Source: Drechmeria coniospora (Eukaryota; Ascomycota; Sordariomycetes; Hypocreales; Ophiocordycipitaceae). From it: DNA of 64,000 nt. The translations under genes were made by a program, and so were the position numbers. Position 1 is the first letter of the stretch; each line of letters begins with the position of its first letter. The notes beneath the pieces were generated by a model. The model was not told the origin of the DNA and did no database searches. It was given only the letters and a program-made list of their open reading frames with translations. Shown piece by piece: positions 26,246 through 39,100 of the stretch. The stretch is from positions 2,814,027-2,878,026 of the forward strand of contig NC_054390.1 in assembly GCF_001625195.1 (NCBI RefSeq), given 5' to 3'.

Positions 26246-27561
26246 ACATGTCCATGAAATTACATGCACTTGGTCGTGTGCAGGTGCGGGAAAACTTGTG
26301 ATATTATACGTACTCGTCCAAGTAGCGTGCACAAGTATGTACTGTACTTACTGCCGTATCCGTCACATCCTAGGGGTAGAAAACTACCCATGAATATTGG
26401 GTTAGCACCGACATGCGGGACCGCCATGCAGGTGTTTTTGTGGGTGCGCTGCGTTGTTCATTGTCCTTATTGCAGCTAGTATACGAACACCGCATGTACT
26501 GTAAGTATACTGTACTTACATGTACTCGCGGCACCATGGCAAGTGCTGTAACTGGTACCTGCTATTAATACAGGCATACTGGCAGGCGCTTGTGCTGATG
26601 GAGCCCACGCACCTGCCGATGCGCCTTCCCGCTGAGCCTCACCGCTGTTGCGAATGACGCATCATTCTCCCTTCCTGTCCCGCAGCTTCCCCAGCATATC
26701 ATCGAGGCCTGAGGCAGGCAGGGAGGGAGGCAGGCAGGGAGGGAGGCAAACAGCCAGCGAGACAGACAGACAGATGGCTGGCGAGGTGGTGGACGGTGTG
26801 TTGACGTTGACGGAATGAATCATCTGCCTCGCTTTGCAATGACGCTGCGCCGTGCGACAAGGATCCGTGACGCAAACGAGTGTGTCGGAACTCGCCACAA
26901 ACAGACTGGAAGCTTGCCGCAGCGCCCGAGATGCTCGTCGGCGACATCCCAGCGTGCCGTCGACGCACCACCCATGCATCCCGCGTCGCCCCGTGCTGCT
27001 TCGTTCCAGCAGGCCATGCCATCGACGGCAGCTCGGGAGCGTGCCGTCTCGACGCCGCCCCAGTTGACGCCGTCGTCGTCGCCGCCGCACCTCGTGCCCC
27101 CTTCGTCGTCGTCGCCGCCGAGGCACGCCGTTGGGGGACAGTGCGCGAGATACGGTGCATCTCGACCGTCGCTGCACCAGCCCCCCTTCCCTGCCTCGGC
27201 AGCTTGGGTACCGACGACGACAGCTAGCCTGCGAGGTAATAATGGAGACGGACCTTAGCGGGCGGTGCCCCTGTACTCCACCCCCGTTCAGAGGGCACGG
27301 AGGCGACGAGGACGAGGGCGAATGGTACCTCGCGGCCGTGGGTGGAATGGTGGAATGGTGGCGTCACAGCGTCCCTAACAACGTCCAGCCTCCAGTCGCT
27401 CCAGGTCGCTCGCTCCAGTCGTCGTCCCGTACCGTTAAATAATCCATCCGCCGTCTCGCGGTCCCCTTCCTGGACGCCCGCAGGAAGCTCCCCTCGTCCC
27501 CTCGCCACCTCTGCCTCCGCTCCAACTGCCCGAATGAAGCGTCGTCACCGTCAATCTCATC

Positions 27562-30500
27562 ATGCGTATCGTCCCAAGCCGTCTCCTCCCCTCCGCGTCC
27601 AACTCCCACAGCAACTCTCGAAGCCAAAGCCCGATGCCGATGCGTCCACGGCACGAGCACGCGGGGCAGCCTCCTGCCGACGCCGGTAACGGCCTCGCCC
27701 TCAAGGTCGTCATCATCAAGGTTCGGATCCCGTCCTCTTCCCCGCCGACTCTGGCTAATTGCCTCCCCCGATAGGCCCGGAATCTTGCCGCCAAGGATCG
27801 AGGAGGCACATCCGACCCGGTAGGCGAAGCTGTCCCGACCTGACCTCACCCAACCTGACCTCACCCGACCTGACCTCACCCGACCTGAACCTCGCCCGAC
27901 CTGAACCCCCTCTCGTCGTCACGCACGACCCTGCTGCTTTGTGCTACCCGCGACGCCCACTCACCTCCCCCCCCCCCCGGCCATGCCATGGCTCCCCTGC
28001 TGACGGGCCACCGCTAGTACCTCATGCTTTCCCTCGGCGACTCCCGCGTCGTCACCCACTCGGTTCCCAAGACGCTCAACCCCGAATGGAACGTCATGGA
28101 GGAGCTGCCCGTCCATTCGGTCCAGAGCCTCGTCCTCGACGCCATCTGCTGGGACAAGGACCGCTTCGGCAAGGACTACATGGGCGAGTTCGACCTCGCC
28201 CTCGAGGAGATATTTCAGAACGAGCAGGCCGAGCAGGAGCCGACGTGGTACCCCCTCAAGAGCAAGCGGCCCGGCAAGAAGACGGGCGTCGTCTCGGGCG
28301 AGGTCCAGCTCCAATTCACCCTCCTCGACACCTCCAACCCGGCCTCGACGGCGCAGGAGAGGCTGGCCAAGCTCTACAGCCTCATCGGCTCCGAAGCGAC
28401 GGCTTCCTCGCGGCAGGGAACGCCCTCGATGAGCCAGATTCTCGGCCTCTCGGCCATGCCAAGGTCCGACCCGACCTCGTCGTCACCCGACGAGGCGGCC
28501 GACGACTACGACGACGAGTACCTCACCGAGTTCGACGATGAAGCCATGTACGAAGCCGGCGACGCCTCCAAACCCGAGGCGGCCGAGCGGCGGAGGAGGC
28601 GGCTGAGGATCAGCGGCTTGAAGAGGCGACGACGCGAAAACCCCTACGCCTTCAACAACGGTTTCTCCGACGTCGTCGGCATCATCTTCCTCGAGATTTG
28701 CAAAATCACCGACCTCCCGCCCGAGTCCAACCTGACGAGGACGAGCTTCGACATGGACCCCTTCGTCGTCGCCTCCCTCGGCAAGAAGACGTACCGCACC
28801 CGCCGCGTGAGGCACAACCTCAACCCCGTCTTCAACGAGAAGATGATCTTCCACGTCCAGGGCCACGAGCAGACCTACTCCTTCTCCTTCACCGTCATCG
28901 ACCACGACAAGTACTCGGGCAACGACTTCATCGCCTCCTGCACCCTACCCGTCCCCGGCCTCATCGACAAGGCCCCCAAGGCGGACCCCGACACGGGCCT
29001 GTACCCCCTGCGAGACCCTCCCGAGCACGCGCCCGCCGCCACCAAGGGCCGCTTCATGCGCCTAGGCATGTCTCGCTCGTCGTCGTCGCAGAGCCTGAGC
29101 AAGCTCATGCGGCCGGGCCTGTCCAAGAACGCCGCCGCCACGCCGCCGCCGGCGTCGCAGCCGAACCCGGCCAACGACGCGGCCCACAACCCGCCGCCGC
29201 CGCCGACCAGCCACCCCCTCCTCGCGGGCGCCGACGGCCAGGCGGGCGCGGTCGCCGAGGCGGCCGAGGGCGGGGCCGAGGGAGACGACCCCGACTTCCA
29301 CGACTACGTGGTGCCCTTGAAGATGAAGAACCTCGACAAGTGGGAGTCGAAGCACAACCCCGTCCTCTACCTGCGCGCCAAGTACATGCCCTACTCGGCC
29401 CTGCGGCAGCAGTTCTGGCGGGCCATGCTCCGCCAGTACGACACGGACGAGAGCGGCGAGATCAGCCGCGTCGAGCTGACGACGATGCTCGACACCCTCG
29501 GCTCCACGCTCCGCGAGTCCACCATCGACGGCTTCTTCCAGCGATTCCCCCACAAGGCGGCCGACAGCGAGGAGGCCTGGGAGATGACCATGGACGAGGC
29601 CGTCACCTGCCTCGAGGACCAGCTGGACGCCAAGAGCAAGGCCTCGCCGTCGGCGGCCGGCGCCAAGCTCCGGGGCATGGTGCCGGACCTGAAGCACCTG
29701 GGCATCCGCGCGAAGCTGGGCTCCAACTCGAGCCCCGAGGACTCGGGCACGTCGACGCCCCAGGTCCCCTTTGAGTCGCAGGAGTCCGTCTCGGTGCCCG
29801 ACGCGAGCGTGCCGGCCGAGGCCGAGGGGGAGGAGGACACGAGCAGCGACGACCGCGGCGAGGAGCACGTCGTCGAGATCCGCGAGTGTCCCATCTGCCA
29901 CCAGCCGCGGCTCAACAAGCGCAGCGACACGGACATCATCACGCACATCGCCACGTGCGCGAGCCAGGACTGGCGCCAGGTAAACACGGTGCTCATGGGC
30001 GGCTTCGTCACGGCGAGCCAGGCGCAGCGCAAGTGGTACTCCAAGGTCATTACGAAGCTCTCGTATGGCGGCTACAAGCTGGGGGCGAACTCGGCCAACA
30101 TCCTGGTGCAGGACCGCATCACGGGCCAGATCAACGAGGAGAAGATGAGCGTATACGTGCGGCTGGGCATCCGCCTGCTCTACAAGGGATTGAAGTCGCG
30201 AGACATGGAGAACAAGCGAAGTAAGTGGTCCCTTTCAATATGTACACGATGCATGTGTATCTACATGGCAGGCACAGCAGGCGCGGCGCGGCGTCATGGT
30301 TCGAGCTGACGGTGTCGCAGTCCGCAAGCTTCTCAAGAACCTGAGCATCAAGCAGGGCAGGAAGTTCGACGACCCCGCGTCCAAGGAGGAGATTGAAAAG
30401 TTCATCGACTTTCACGGTCTCGACATGTCCGAGGTGCTGCTGCCGCTGGACGAGTTCAAGAACTTCAACGAATTCTTTTTCCGCGCCCTAAAGCCCGGGG

Positions 30501-31380
30501 CCCGACCGTGCTCGGCACCGGCCAACCCGAGGATCATCGTGTCGCCGGCCGACTGCCGCAGCGTCGTCTTCAACCAGATCACGCAGGCCACCAAGATCTG
30601 GGTCAAGGGCCGCGAGTTCAACATGAAGCGCCTCCTCGGCTCGGCCTACCCCGAGGACGCGGCGCGGTACGAAAACGGCGCGCTGGGCATCTTCCGGCTG
30701 GCGCCGCAAGACTACCACCGGTTTCACATCCCCGTCGACGGCGTCATGGGCAAGCCGGTGACCATCGCGGGCGAGTATTACACGGTCAACCCCATGGCGA
30801 TCCGGTCGGCGCTCGACGTCTACGGCGAGAACGTCCGGGTGCTGGTGCCCATCGAGTCGGCCGAGCACGGGCGCGTCATGGTCATCTGCGTCGGCGCCAT
30901 GATGGTCGGCAGCACCGTCATCACGCGCGAGGAGGGCGACGAGGTGCGGAGGGCCGAGGAGCTCGGGTACTTTAAGTTTGGCGGCAGCACCATCCTGCTC
31001 CTCTTCGAGCCGGGCAAGATGCGCTTCGACGACGACCTGGCGGACAACTCGAACGGCGCGCTCGAGACACTGGTGAGCACGGCCCGTGCCGCAATCGGCC
31101 GGCAGAAGCGACGAAGGCTAACGTGACGGCGCAGATCCGCGTGGGCATGTCCATCGGCCACTCGCCCAACGAGCCGCAGTGGACGCCCGACATGCGCAAG
31201 AGCGAGGAGGACATCACAAAGGCCGAGAAGCAGGAGGCCAAGCGGCGAATCCAGGGCAACTTTTCCATGGACTCGTCGTCGCCCGGGGACAGCAGCGGCT
31301 CCGACGACGGGCCTCCTCCGCCGCTGCGGAGGATGTCGACGGTGCCGACGATGACGACGCTCGCCGCGTCGGCCTTGTAG
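27562..31380 (+). CDS. psd2: Phosphatidylserine decarboxylase, PSD2 type with two C2 domains and an EF-hand
   Basis: Exons are 27562-27720, 27775-27819, 28018-30220, 30321-31072 and 31135-31380 (1134 residues, frame intact). C2 domain 1 (about 45-150) starts ALKVVIIK, joins ARNLAAKDRGGTSDP and then YLMLSLGDSRVV over two introns. C2 domain 2 lies at about 285-390 (LEICKITDLPPESN, DMDPFVVASLGKKTYRTR). An EF-hand-like loop DTDESGEISRVEL is near 542, and a zinc-binding type segment ECPICHQPRLNK is near 690. The decarboxylase domain has SPADCR, YHRFHIPVDG and the self-cleavage site GGST at about 1023-1026, where cleavage before Ser makes the pyruvoyl cofactor. It converts phosphatidylserine to phosphatidylethanolamine at Golgi, vacuole or endosome membranes; the C2 domains suggest Ca2+-dependent recruitment. 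No signal anchor is seen. Confidence 0.95.
27838..27907. repeat. ACCTGACCTCACCCG tandem repeats inside psd2 intron 2
   Basis: About five imperfect copies of a roughly 15-bp unit (CCTGACCTCACCCGA) lie in the 198-bp intron 27820-28017. Each copy contains CTGAC, so the intron offers several branch-site-like sequences. Confidence 0.85.
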
Positions 31381-32329
31381 CGGCGGACAGGAGGCGATGC
31401 CAAGAGGGCCGGAGCATGCCGCGAGCGGGAAGGGCGGGCGGAAGCGAAGGCAGTGGCGGTGAAATGTTTTGTTGCCGGAATCAGCGGACATGAAAAGACG
31501 GGAACGGCACGGGTGCATTTCCATGGCAAAAAAGGAAGGAGGCGCATTCATTTAGTAGCTGTTCCGACGACACGATGGCATACCGACGCCGGCTCGTGGC
31601 GCCCGGGGAGCCGAGCACTGCACGACAACAAAGGCCCCTTGTTACGCTCCAGCGTACCCTCTAATGTGTAATCATGACTCCGTGACCGGTTCCGACGCGA
31701 AGAAAGGTGCAAAAATGCCGACGGCGGCGTCAAGTCTCGCGGAAGCAAAGGCGTAAGTTTGGCGATGAAAGAAGAAAAACCAAAGGGCCCGTCACGGGTC
31801 ATGATGGCTCGTCGAAGAACCCCTCCTCGAACGCTCGCTGTCCATGGAGCGTTTCCCCTCGGACAGGGCGGGCGAGGGCGAGCGATGCCGCCTCAGCAGC
31901 AGGAACCCGTCGGCGGGCGTCGAGGTGGTGGGTGCGGCGGCGGCGGCGGTTGACGTGGACGAAGCGGCCGCAGAGGATGAAGAAGATGGCTGGCGGGACT
32001 GGCACCATGAGGCGTAGACCTGCTTGCAGAGGTGGGCGGACATTGTGTACGTGGGAGCCATGGTTTGCGGAGAGGACGCAGCACGCTGGTCGGCTGGTTG
32101 GGCCGGGTTTGTCTAGTCGAATGTCACGTAGGGCTTGGCGGAGGTGTGCGAATCTGATTTGCTTCTCGCAGTGCTTTACTCTGCCTGCTAGCTATGCGTC
32201 GTTTTCTTCTCTTGTCCTCGTTGACGGAAGCACAAGGCGGGGTTGCGGATGCTTCTAGTTGTAGTTGGATTGGTCCTGTGCTGCAGCAGCAGCGGCGGCG
32301 GCGGCGGCGGCGGCGAGATGGGAGGCGAG

Positions 32330-32455
32330 GACGAGAGAGAGAGAGTGTGTGTATGTGTGTGAGAGAGAGTGAGCGTATGTGTGAGAGTGTGAGAGAGTGA
32401 GTGGGCGTATGTGTGAGAGTGTGAGAGAGTGAGTGGGCGTATGTGTGTGAGAGAG
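32330..32455. repeat. GTGTGAGAGAGTGAG tandem repeat
   Basis: A block containing GAGTGAGTGGGCGTATGTGTGAGAG-like sequence, about 33 bp long, is repeated three times and flanked by simple GA and GT runs. Confidence 0.85.
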
Positions 32456-33281
32456 TGGTTGGATTGTTTTTGGTGGAAGCCCGTCTTGCGGCTGCGCGGG
32501 TGTCGTAGTCACGGTTTGGTTCGTCGTTTCGGGGTCGGGGTGGTTCGATATTGCTGGGTGGTATGATATTTATGCGCGTTGGAATCGTGTAAGTCGGCGG
32601 AGACGTCCGTCTCGTCGAGTGCCAATGGCGGGGGCGGGGGGCGGGGAGGAGAGGGGGGCAAGGGTGGTATCCGGTGCTGTACGGCTTCTGGATTACGGAG
32701 AAGAGAGAAATGAAAGGCGACTGATACAGCAGAGACGAGGGGGGATGTGAAGAGGACAGTTCGCGGCAGACAAGTCACGGTTCTGCATGAAAGTGTCTTT
32801 GGTCAACACATGGAAGGTTGTACGTACAATGGACAAGCGTGTTCCGGGTCAAGGGGACGTCGTTCGATGGAGGCGGGGCGCTGGCCGCTTTTGTAATCGC
32901 TTTGTCAGGCACGGAAACCGCGAGCAAAGGTGTGCGGGCAGGCGCCCATTGTGTGCGGCAGTAGTGCTCGTGCTTGTACTCGGTACTTTGAACAATCGGG
33001 CAGTTTACGAGGGGATTGCGGAGGGTTTGTGCGGTTGGCGGGCGTACAGGCACTGTAGAATGTACTTGCTCGCTGCAAAATCAACAGGACGGTACGCGCC
33101 CGTATACATGCACCCGTACGGAGCCGGGCGAAACGGCAAGCCACGGGGCGGCGCCGTCGCAGGGGAGTGGCATGACGAGATCGCTGGGTGGTATGATAAA
33201 CGAGGTAGGCAGGTCGCTAGCGACGTGGTACGTACTTGCCCGGGCCACGAAGAGGCAAGTACGGGTCATGGATGCCTGGTG

Positions 33282-33440
33282 CTCTGTATTTGGATAGCTG
33301 GTATTACTCTGTGTTTGGATTGCTGGTAATATTACTCTGTATTCCGATACCTGGTACCCTGTATTTGGATAGCTGGTACTCTGTGTTTGGATTGCTGGTA
33401 ATATTACTCTGTATTTCGATACCTGGTACTCTGTATTCGT
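33282..33440. repeat. 22-bp minisatellite with higher-order structure
   Basis: Seven tandem copies of a 22-bp unit (CTCTGTATTTGGATAGCTGG plus TA), in three sub-variants: TTTGGATAGCTGG, TTTGGATTGCTGGTAATATT and TTYCGATACCTGG. They alternate as a block of about 72 bp repeated twice. It lies inside GTAC-rich surroundings but uses a different word. Confidence 0.85.
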
Positions 33441-34554
33441 GCCCAACAACTCCAGTGGTGCTCGTACACCTACACCGCCAGCGCCGCAGTGGATGTACAT
33501 GTACTGCAGAGCTCCTGCCCAGGTGCGCTCCAACACTGGCATTGGGCATAACCTGTCGTACTTGCCGCCGAAAGCACGGAGTACTTGTGATGTACAGGCA
33601 CGGAGTACTTGCGCCTGAAGTGCGGCGTTGGTGAACATGTGCTGCACAGGCTGTACATGTACAGTAGATACAATTACTCCGTACGGAATACCTCTACATA
33701 CTGTCGATCGCCAGTCATACATGTGCACGCCTCCACTTGAACATGGACTATACACACACCACTGTCATCATACGGCGACGGGAAGCCTACGGTGCCAGCC
33801 TCTGACTCGTAGCTTTCGGCATGATACCTAGAAGAACCTGGCCGCTGGACTTGCCGTCGTTGGCCCTCGCGGACGGCATCATGGTTCCGGCGATTTCACC
33901 CGCCAGGGACCCGCACCATCGTCCTCCCTTCCCCCTCTGGCAGGCACCCCTCCCCCGGCTGCGGTACCGAAAGCACCGTCCACATGCAAGTACATGTATT
34001 AATAATTACCACTCGCACTGTACTGTAATGAACTCCGTATACATGTGCGTACCTACCAACTGCGTGCCGAATACTTGGCCAGGTACCGAGAGAGGTGTCC
34101 ATGTACTTGGAGTGGGCGCGAACATTACACTCATGAGTGCTTGTACCCGCCACGTAAGTACAAGAGTCTCGGAGTCTTCTCTCATTTTTTTCGGAAACAA
34201 GATGCAGGTACAAGAACCTACCACTCCGTGGGTACGAGTACGGCACGGATTAGGTGTGTACCGAGGTATTGGAACGTAACGTATGTGGCTGGCACAGTTG
34301 CCGGAGTCACCTTGCAACCTTTACAGTACATGTACACTTCAATGTTAGGTAACCCCTCCATCCATCCGTAGTACAACTACCGTTACACGTGGGCACTTAT
34401 GTATTGGTACCGCCTGCTTATTGGTACATGTACTGTAAAGTACGGAGTACCGCACAAGTACTTACTTGCATGTATTTACTCTGCACGCACCTACCGAATA
34501 CCTGGATTCTTACTTGTGCTGTACTGTAGACTCCAACAGGCGAGTGGTTGTATC

Positions 34555-34583
34555 CGTACTCCGTACTCCGTACTCCGTACTGT
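34555..34583. repeat. TACTCCG tandem copies
   Basis: Four head-to-tail copies of the 7-mer TACTCCG ending in TACTG. This is the strongest clustering of the GTACTCCGTAC word in the window. Confidence 0.9.
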
Positions 34584-35554
34584 CTGTCGGTGCATAGTAG
34601 GAGGTATCCACCAGTACTTACAGTACAGTACGCGTAGGAGCAAGTACTTGGTACGTGTACAGCGACTATAATGATCCCCCCTGGATGAATCTGTACCAGA
34701 AATGGTCCGCTGGCCGTCCCCGGATTAGTACGGAGTCCCTGCATACCTACTAGGTACTGTACTTGTACTTTGCAGTTAGTGCGGAGTACAGAGTGATGAA
34801 TTAGTACTTACTTGGACTCCGTATACGGAGTACGTCCGGACATCCGCAATGGATGCGTCAGACAGTCAGATAGTTCGTCGGTCGAGCGAGCCATCGCATG
34901 CGGCGGATCCCACCGACCCAATCACCATCGACCAAATTCCGCTGACCAGCTTGCATTCGTCGCCCCTTGTTTCGAGACATTCGAGACCCGGTCGAGACGA
35001 TTGATGGACACCCGCTCACATGTACTGGCCAGTATTTGCACACCTACTATTAGCTACTGTACTGTGCTTACTTGCCCCATGGTGTCATGTGAGAGCGACG
35101 CATGTCACTGGCATTTGTTCTGCATCGGATCAGGCTGCCATCTCTTGGCCGCCGCCTCGGGGACCGATCGAATGGTGCATCCATGGAGAGCAGTCTATCC
35201 GCTCAGGCATCGAGCCCGATATGATACAAGTAATACAAAGCGAGGAAAATCATCAAATGTCCCATAAACGAGCGCGTCGCGGCCATGCTTGCTTGCGAAC
35301 CCATCCCTTTGTCCGCACTCGAGGGTTGGGCTGTAATTATATCCAACCCGCGAGCTCCCTCGTCGGCCCCCTCGTGTCGTCAGCCCCCGTGTCGTCAGTC
35401 CCCGTGTCGTCAGTCTTCGACATGCGTGCTTGAAAAGTTCAACAAGAAAACACCTGCAACGCCGTTGCGGCCTCGGTCCGCATCGTCCGTCGTCCATCGG
35501 CCGTCGTCTTCGTACAGTCCGCCGTCCATGCCCGTCGTGATGCCGCGGCATGCA

Positions 35555-36131
35555 TCATGCGGGACGCCCCTCTCCTTCGTCGGCCCCGTCGGCCGTCGCC
35601 CTGCAGCAGCCGGCGCCGGCCCAGTCTCCGTCGGCGATGGCGCTCTCGTCCCCTGGCTGGGCCGCGTCGACGCTCTTCTCCGACGCGACGTTCATGTTGG
35701 CCCGCGCCTTCTGCTGCGCCTCGACGAAGCTGTCCCAGTGCTCCGGGTCGCTCTCCCGCATCGTCCGGTACAGCATCTCCTTGTCCTCCTTAAAGGCCCG
35801 CACGACCCCCTTCTCCCTGACCTTGACGAGCAGCTCGCCGCCGAGGTCCTCGGCCAGCTCCTCCAGCACGTGCGCGTGATTCGGGTCCGCGCCGATGTCG
35901 TCGATGGAGCTGAGCAGCTCGAGGTGCTCCTGCCGCACGAAGCCGGACCGGAACCGGTGGCCGACGCGGTGCACCCGCCCTTCCTCCTCGGCCAGCACCT
36001 TGGCCATCGAGTTGGACCGCGACAGCGGCTTGGGCGGATGGATCGACGACTCGTCCTCGGCGTCCGACGCCGCCATGGCCGAGTCGTCGGCCGTCGTCGT
36101 CGGCAGCGTCGACGCCGCCGCCGAGCTGGGA

Positions 36132-36165
<34 letters not shown>

Positions 36166-39100
36166 GGCCCGAGGCCGAGCCGAGCGCCGGCTCGCGCGTG
36201 TCCGGAAACTCGTCCTCGAAGCGCTTGATGATGCCCTGCAGCGTCTCGTCGAGGAACGTGAGCTTCCGCAGGTTCTGCTCGTCGCCCGGGTTCGCCCGCG
36301 CCTTGCACAGCGCCGGCTGGATGCGGATGCGAATCTTGCGCGCGCCCGCCAGCAGGTGCTTCGACATGTCCTTGGCCTTGCCACCCGGCGCCAGCGTCCG
36401 CCGGCCGACCGTCGTCGAGCCCTCGTCGGCGGCGGCGGCGGCGGCGGCGGCATCGTCCCGGCCAAACTCGCCCGGCTGCATGCCCGACTCGTCGCCCCGG
36501 TTCTCGAGGCAGCACGTCAGCGCCTTGACGACGCCCGTGCCGCCGATGACGTAGTCCTCGTCCGGCGCCGACTCGTTGTCCTCGGGAAGTTCCCTGTCGT
36601 CCATGACGTCGTGGCCCACGATGTGCGCGAGCACGTCGGGGTACGGAGGCTGCGTCCCCGACATGGCCGTCGCCCCCGCCGTGCCCCCCGCCGTGCCCGT
36701 GCCTATGGCGGCGTCGGGGATCCGCTCCATGTTGCGCAGGCAGTAGGCCACCACCTGCTTGGCCATGGCCTTGACGATCTCGCCCGCCTCGTCCCCGGGC
36801 GGCTCCATGTCGACGCATATCAGGCTCCTCGAGATTCTCGCCGCCGCCAGGAGCGACGCGTACAGCGCGCACGCCTCCTCCTGCGCCTCCTCCGTCTTGG
36901 CCCGCGCGAGCTTGACCATCTCTGCGTTTCCGAGAAGGTTGATGTGCGCGAGCGTCGGCACCTCCGGCAGCACCTCGACGATGGCGATGGCCTGCTCCGA
37001 GCTCATGTCGACGTCCTGCAGGTGGATGCGCCTCAGAGACCCCATCTTGGGTAGGTACCTGTCGTCGCCGTTAGCGAAAGCAACCACCAGCCTTCCTCGG
37101 CCGACGAAGCGACGGAGCGCGCGCTCACTCACCTCCGCAGCAGGCCGACGGCGCTCGGCGTCGCCCGGAACAGATCTCGGTTGTGCGACAGGTCGATGAA
37201 GCGAAAGTTGCTCAGCTTCGCCAGCTGGGGCATCACCTTGCACAGCGACGAGGGGCTCAGGTTGCAGCCCGCCAGGCTCAAGGCCCACAGGGTGTCGTGC
37301 GCTTCCACGGCGCCCGCCAGCTTCTCCATGTGATGCCGCAAATCGTTCCCTCCGAGGTCAAGCCCCTCGCATTTCCCGGCGGCGAGATACTTGGCCGCCA
37401 TCTCGACGCCAGCCTCGTCGAGGCAATTGTGGGCGAGCCCAAGCCTGCGAATGCCGCACTTGATGACGCCATCGACGATGGCCCTCAGCTGGTCCACGCT
37501 GGGCTCCGTCTCGCCAATGTTCAGCATCTCCAAGGCCGCGCCTCCGAGTCGATCGGCGATGGCGGTGGAGAAGATGTCGGATATGCTGCGCGGCATCTGC
37601 TTGCCGTTGGGGAGCGTGCGCCGGCCGTTGCTTGGAGGCTGCTTCGGGAAGGCGATGTTGGAGAGGTCGAGATACTTCAACGATCGGCACAGATAGATGA
37701 ACAGCGAGATGTGCTTCCAGCCGTCTGGCCCGAGCTTGTTGTTCTTGAGCACCACGCGCTCCACCACGCCACCCTGCCCGACGAGCTCGTGCTTGGGCTT
37801 CCTACGCCTCGAGCTCGGATGCTGCTTGGCGGCCAAGAGGCCTGCGAGGATGACTCGCAAACCCTCGTCGCTCAGGCCGCTGTTCTCGAGCACAATCTCC
37901 CTCACGGGAACGACGGCGAGGTAGTCTCCCAGAGTGATCAGATCCGGCAGCTGGAGCCAACAGTCCGTAAGGTCCAGCTTGTTCACCATGCCCGTCGTGG
38001 GGCAGGCATTGGCGCTGTCCGTGAGCTGCTCGGTAACCTTTTTCAGGATCGGCGTCTCGCGTAGCTGGCAGCATCGTCGGTATATCCGGGCAGGGTTTGT
38101 CGTCGGGTGCGTCGCCGTCGCAGCAGCCGTTGCCGTTGCCGTGGCCGTGGTCGGTGCCGGAGCCGTTGTCGTCATCGGCGTGCCGGTGCCGCTCATGTTC
38201 GGTGAGGATGAGTCATCGCTCTGATAACATATCTCCATGGGCAGAGAGCCGTTGTCTTCCGCGAGTCGGCGACGCCTCTCTTTCCTAGCTTTGCGCTCCT
38301 CCTCACTCTTCTTCTTCTTGTCCTTTTTCTTGGTCGAGTCCGTAGCCGCTGGGGGCTTCAAGACGTTTCCTTGAGCACCGCTCGGAGCTGGTGTCGGTGC
38401 TTCGACCGCCGGCTTGCCTTGGCTCTCGGCATCATCCCGTCTCGCCTCGGCAGATTTGGTGTCGGCAGACTTGGATTCGGCAGACTTGAATTCGACAGCC
38501 TTGGATTCGGCAGACTTGGATTCGGCAGACTTGGATTCGGCAGACTTGGATTCGGCAGACTTTGTTTCGGCAGACTTGGATTCGGCAGACTTTGTTTCGA
38601 CAGACTTTGTTTCGGCAGATTTGCTTTCGACAGACTTGGTTTCGGCCGCCTTTGCCTCAGCAGCCTTAGCCTCGACAGCCTTCAGCGCCTCGCCCTCGCC
38701 CTTTTCGCCACCTTTCTTCCTTGCAGCCTTTTCAGACGGCTTCTGCGAGACCTCGGCGTCAGAATACTTTGGCAGCGGCGCAATCTCCACATCGACGCAA
38801 AATGACACGCGCCGTAGCTTTGCATCCTTAAGCTCCGAGATGGGACACCTTTCTCGGAACCGGTCGATGTTCAGGGTGACGCGGTCGACGAGCCCGTTGC
38901 CAAGCTTCACGTTCGCGAGCCCACTCCCGCCCGAGGATGACAGCCGGCGCAGGACGCCTAGGATGCCGGCTTGGGCCGACTTGGGCGGGGCGGGCGTGTA
39001 TGGGCCGTTGCCGTCCGGCTTCGCGGCATGCTGGAGGACGGCGTTTCTGTTCGGGTGCAGCTTCGGTGGTGGCTGGTCGGCCGGGTAGGACAGGGAAGGC

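Larger units (their letters stand above)
31381..35554. other. Gene-free convergent region psd2 / MHP1-like gene with repeats and a GTAC island
   Basis: 31381-32260 is the 3' flank of psd2. It contains a CGG trinucleotide run (about 32288-32315), a GTGTGAGAGAGTGAG array (about 32337-32455), a 22-bp array at 33282-33440 and dense GTAC words at about 33060-33110 and 33460-34850. A perfect short tandem of TACTCCG lies at 34555-34583. 34850-35554 is the 3' flank of the MHP1-like gene, with a CCCCGTGTCGTCAGT repeat near 35380-35420. No gene was recognised. Confidence 0.65.

Noticed and set aside
35285..37054. 589-residue plus-strand frame antisense to the MHP1-like gene
   Set aside because: Arg/Leu-rich shadow with runs of RRRR; the minus strand has the spliced gene with recognisable repeats.
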